A stretch of 64,000 nucleotides of DNA from Streptomyces sp. ISL-36 (GTDB taxonomy: Bacteria > Actinomycetota > Actinomycetes > Streptomycetales > Streptomycetaceae): the NCBI RefSeq assembly GCF_018614205.1, contig NZ_JAGGOS010000061.1, positions 24,540 through 88,539 on the forward strand, given 5' to 3'. Shown in pieces: positions 63,292-64,000 of this stretch. Below the pieces are notes generated by a model. It saw only the letters and a list, made by a program, of their open reading frames with translations, ran no database searches and was not told where the DNA came from. The position numbers and the translations under genes were made by a program. How positions within the stretch are numbered: the stretch's first letter is position 1; each line of letters starts with the position of its first letter.

Positions 63292-63693
63292 TCAGGTCTG
63301 AGGGGCCATAGCCAAGCGGACGAAGCCGGCGATACGCGGAGAGAACGTAAGCTCACATTGTTCGCCCAGCCCCGAGTGCACGCCCGCCACCACCTCGGCA
63401 TCCGGCTCACCGAACACCTCGAAGCGCTCCACCCGGCAGTGCTCCATCACCTCGCGGATGTACGGGTCCGCCAGCTTCCAATGCGTGCGGACCGCGTCGG
63501 AGTCCCGATAGAGCTGAAAGCTGTGCGCGAGCATCCGCTCCTCGTCCACGAAGGTCTCCACCATCAGCTGCGGCCCGTGCTGCTCTGCGAACCCCACGGC
63601 CTTGGCGATGGCTTCGCGGAAGCTCTCCAGATGGCCGTCCCTGATACGCATCGTGTTACGGAAGAGAAGAATTGCGTTGTCTTGAGTGGTCAT
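63292..63693 (-). CDS. Antibiotic biosynthesis monooxygenase-fold (ABM) protein
   Basis: This 133-residue protein has the ABM/dimeric alpha-beta barrel pattern LLFRNTMRIRDGHLESFREA then IAKAVGFAEQHGPQLMVETF, with VDEERMLAHSFQLYRDSDAV (the 'SFQLYRD' strand). ABM domains oxygenate aromatic substrates without cofactors or act as heme-degrading or stress proteins. ATG 63693 lies next to a perfect inverted repeat upstream, suggesting operator control. No partner gene is seen before the window end. Confidence 0.83.
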   Translation of the reverse strand: MTTQDNAILLFRNTMRIRDGHLESFREAIAKAVGFAEQHGPQLMVETFVDEERMLAHSFQLYRDSDAVRTHWKLADPYIREVMEHCRVERFEVFGEPDAEVVAGVHSGLGEQCELTFSPRIAGFVRLAMAPQT

Positions 63694-63695
63694 TG

Positions 63696-63725
63696 CTCAA
63701 CCATCGTTCCTCAATCATGGTTGAG
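63696..63725. promoter_or_regulatory. Inverted-repeat operator upstream of the ABM gene
   Basis: CTCAACCAT at 63696-63704 and ATGGTTGAG at 63717-63725 form a perfect 9-bp inverted repeat with a 12-bp spacer. The first arm begins 3 bp from the ATG on the minus strand. A second weaker dyad (TTGAG...CTCAA) overlaps the first arm and the start. This is a typical MarR/TetR/PadR-type layout; the regulator is not in the window. Confidence 0.6.
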
Positions 63726-64000
63726 GTCAAGCGCTAGGCCGACTCGTTCGACTCATCCGACTCGCTCGACCTCGTCATCGCCCTCATGTGGCTCACCACC
63801 TGGCCGACGCGACGCTCCTAGGGGCTGCGCCCGCCGCCACGCACCCCACCCGGGCGCCCCGTCTCCGTGGGTCGAACGGGTAGTTGGCGGCCCGGCCCGG
63901 GTCCCGAGGTGCATCGGAGGTGGTGCCCCCCTGCGTGCGCCGACAAGGCGGTACGAAGAGGGGCGCCCCCATGTGCGGTGGACACCGTTGGCGAATGCCC
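63726..64000. other. 275-bp region to the window end, no gene seen
   Basis: There is a short tandem of GACTC(G/A) units around 63738-63770 and G/C-rich DNA without a supported frame. Any gene here would start near or beyond the end of the window. Confidence 0.4.

Overview
The window is high-GC actinobacterial DNA and looks like Streptomyces. Third codon positions are almost always G or C, and GTG starts are common. It carries an SsgA-like sporulation-protein remnant (a family confined to morphologically complex actinomycetes), a cold-shock protein, MoxR/VWA genes, a DUF3662 protein and many one-component regulators (four TetR, two MerR, one XRE, one AraC-like). At least seven genes have a TANNNT -10 element exactly 6-7 nt before the start codon, as expected for leaderless transcripts. 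I see no rRNA, tRNA, CRISPR array or replication origin.

Layout. 0-2.7 kb: 3' end of a metallo-beta-lactamase-fold gene, a divergent SDR/TetR pair, and a cold-shock gene with a strong terminator. 2.9-8.1 kb: an unknown protein, a MoxR AAA+ ATPase and a VWA/metallopeptidase protein in one co-directional set, then two unknown genes. 8.1-12.8 kb: an XRE regulator with a frameshifted DUF2975 membrane gene, a double-domain alpha/beta hydrolase under a textbook MerR promoter with its divergent MerR gene, and a second MerR protein with two HTH domains. 12.8-20.6 kb: FAD oxidoreductase, pyruvyl transferase, lactonase-type beta-propeller, saccharopine-dehydrogenase-like enzyme, AraC/DJ-1 regulator, phosphoesterase and a DHFR-like reductase. 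20.7-24.3 kb: a compact secondary-metabolite locus of type III polyketide synthase, isoprenylcysteine-type methyltransferase and FAD oxidoreductase, with a divergent UbiA prenyltransferase. This is the best candidate for an undescribed system, making a prenylated or quinone-like phenolic lipid.

24.7-36.2 kb: single genes, namely a Tat-exported poly-gamma-glutamate hydrolase-like protein, a DLH-like protein without its nucleophile, a secreted protein, GNAT, AlkB, a PAS-GAF-PP2C-HATPase phosphatase, an Mrr-like nuclease with a membrane tail, a secreted propeller protein, an acyltransferase and a UDG-like protein. 36.2-39.7 kb: a TetR gene facing an operon of NCS1 permease, amidohydrolase C-terminal stub and C45-type Ntn hydrolase. 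40.1-47.7 kb: a UvrA-like ATPase, SDR, aldo/keto reductase with a MerR-type promoter, VOC protein, lipoprotein and two tandem alpha/beta hydrolases. 50.7-55.4 kb: an intact xanthine dehydrogenase operon xdhABC. 56.3-60.1 kb: a CocE-type hydrolase coupled to a truncated dipeptide ABC transporter. 60.4-63.7 kb: small hypothetical genes, a PPOX-fold protein, a stand-alone DUF3662 protein and a monooxygenase-fold protein.

A second theme is gene decay. Single-base frameshifts are inferred in DUF2975, one alpha/beta hydrolase, the SsgA-like gene and CocE. Deletion junctions are inferred at cupin/LysR (34.2 kb) and dppC/thioesterase (59.57 kb). IS5- and IS481-type remnants and several gene stubs cluster at 25.9-26.3, 46.8-49.2 and 55.5 kb. 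This is typical of variable chromosome arms, although isolated single-base shifts could also be sequencing errors. All family assignments are by eye from motifs; no database search was possible.
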